Positions 63,950 through 64,000 of a DNA stretch of 64,000 nt are shown here, piece by piece. The translations under genes and the position numbers were made by a program. The DNA comes from Burkholderia sp. IMCC1007 (GTDB lineage: Bacteria > Pseudomonadota > Gammaproteobacteria > Burkholderiales > Burkholderiaceae): the NCBI RefSeq assembly GCF_027257875.1, contig NZ_JAPVQY010000027.1:34088-98087 (forward strand), given 5' to 3'. Position 1 is the first letter of the stretch, and each line of letters starts with the position of its first letter. Under the pieces are notes generated by a model. It was not told the DNA's origin, made no database searches, and worked only from the letters and a program-made list of their open reading frames with translations.

Positions 63950-64000
63950 AACAGCCGATAAGTGTGGGCGCTTGATGGCAGCGAGCTGATCCTCGGATCA

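Larger units (their letters stand above)
63554..64000 (+). other. rRNA operon upstream region and leader
   Basis: About 450 bases without a protein gene. It contains the divergent DUF2863 start, two rrn promoters, the boxB-boxA antitermination module and the first part of the 16S precursor leader. The 92-codon antisense frame at 63657-63935 overlaps both promoters and is not a gene. Confidence 0.75.

Overview
The window is about 64 kb of a high-GC (roughly two-thirds G+C) beta-proteobacterial main chromosome. Gene content and order point to Burkholderia, most likely the Burkholderia cepacia complex: a complete 14-gene nuo operon behind tRNA-Leu(GAG), the ilvIHC-psd-pssA-leuA series, rpsO-pnp, tpiA-secG, and families such as DUF2863, DUF3619, DUF3106, DUF1178 and DUF2818 that are typical of Burkholderiales. 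The species call is an inference from protein recognition. I see no prophage, insertion sequence, CRISPR array or integron.

Layout. 0-8 kb: the end of a DUF333 gene, a guanidine-II riboswitch with its SMR exporter, a DUF4126/FtsX-permease pair, a truncated haemoglobin, an alanyl-tRNA editing protein, a frameshifted DUF924 gene and an ArnT-like glycosyltransferase. 8-16 kb (minus strand): an SDR, a LOG/TetR pair, a probable phosphate-starvation lipid-remodelling operon (PlcP-like phosphoesterase, Agt-like glycosyltransferase, DgkA) behind a Pho-box-like site, and a sigma factor-DUF3619-DUF3106-RDD operon. 16-23 kb: branched-chain amino-acid synthesis (ilvI, ilvH, ilvC, leuA) with psd and pssA of phosphatidylethanolamine synthesis in between. 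leuA is preceded by an untracked 26-codon leucine-rich leader ORF that starts almost exactly at the predicted transcription start. 23-27.7 kb: a beta-carbonic anhydrase/SulP pair, a lipoprotein and a lone ABC-type binding protein. 27.7-33.3 kb: rpsO, pnp, a quinone oxidoreductase, tpiA, secG and tRNA-Leu.

33.4-48.3 kb is nuoA to nuoN, encoding proton-pumping NADH:quinone oxidoreductase, continuing into a DUF2818 gene that overlaps the nuoN stop codon. 48.6-53.2 kb holds a Nudix hydrolase, a DUF1178 protein and a PimC/PimD-like acyl-CoA dehydrogenase pair with two MaoC hydratases. A GST and an enoyl-CoA hydratase lie on the opposite strand. 55-63.6 kb is mixed housekeeping: GST, methionine-type aminotransferase, PIN protein, YaaA, M14 carboxypeptidase, a secreted Lys-rich protein, a CbiM-like permease, a LuxR regulator with a degenerate receiver, and DUF2863. 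The window ends in the promoter and leader region of an rRNA operon, with tandem promoters, a boxB-like hairpin and boxA. The 16S gene itself is outside.

Most genes are ordinary core genes. The most interesting items are regulatory or contextual: the leuA leader peptide, the Pho-box/PlcP-Agt-DgkA operon, the guanidine-II riboswitch, and several unexplained dyads and short tandem repeats.
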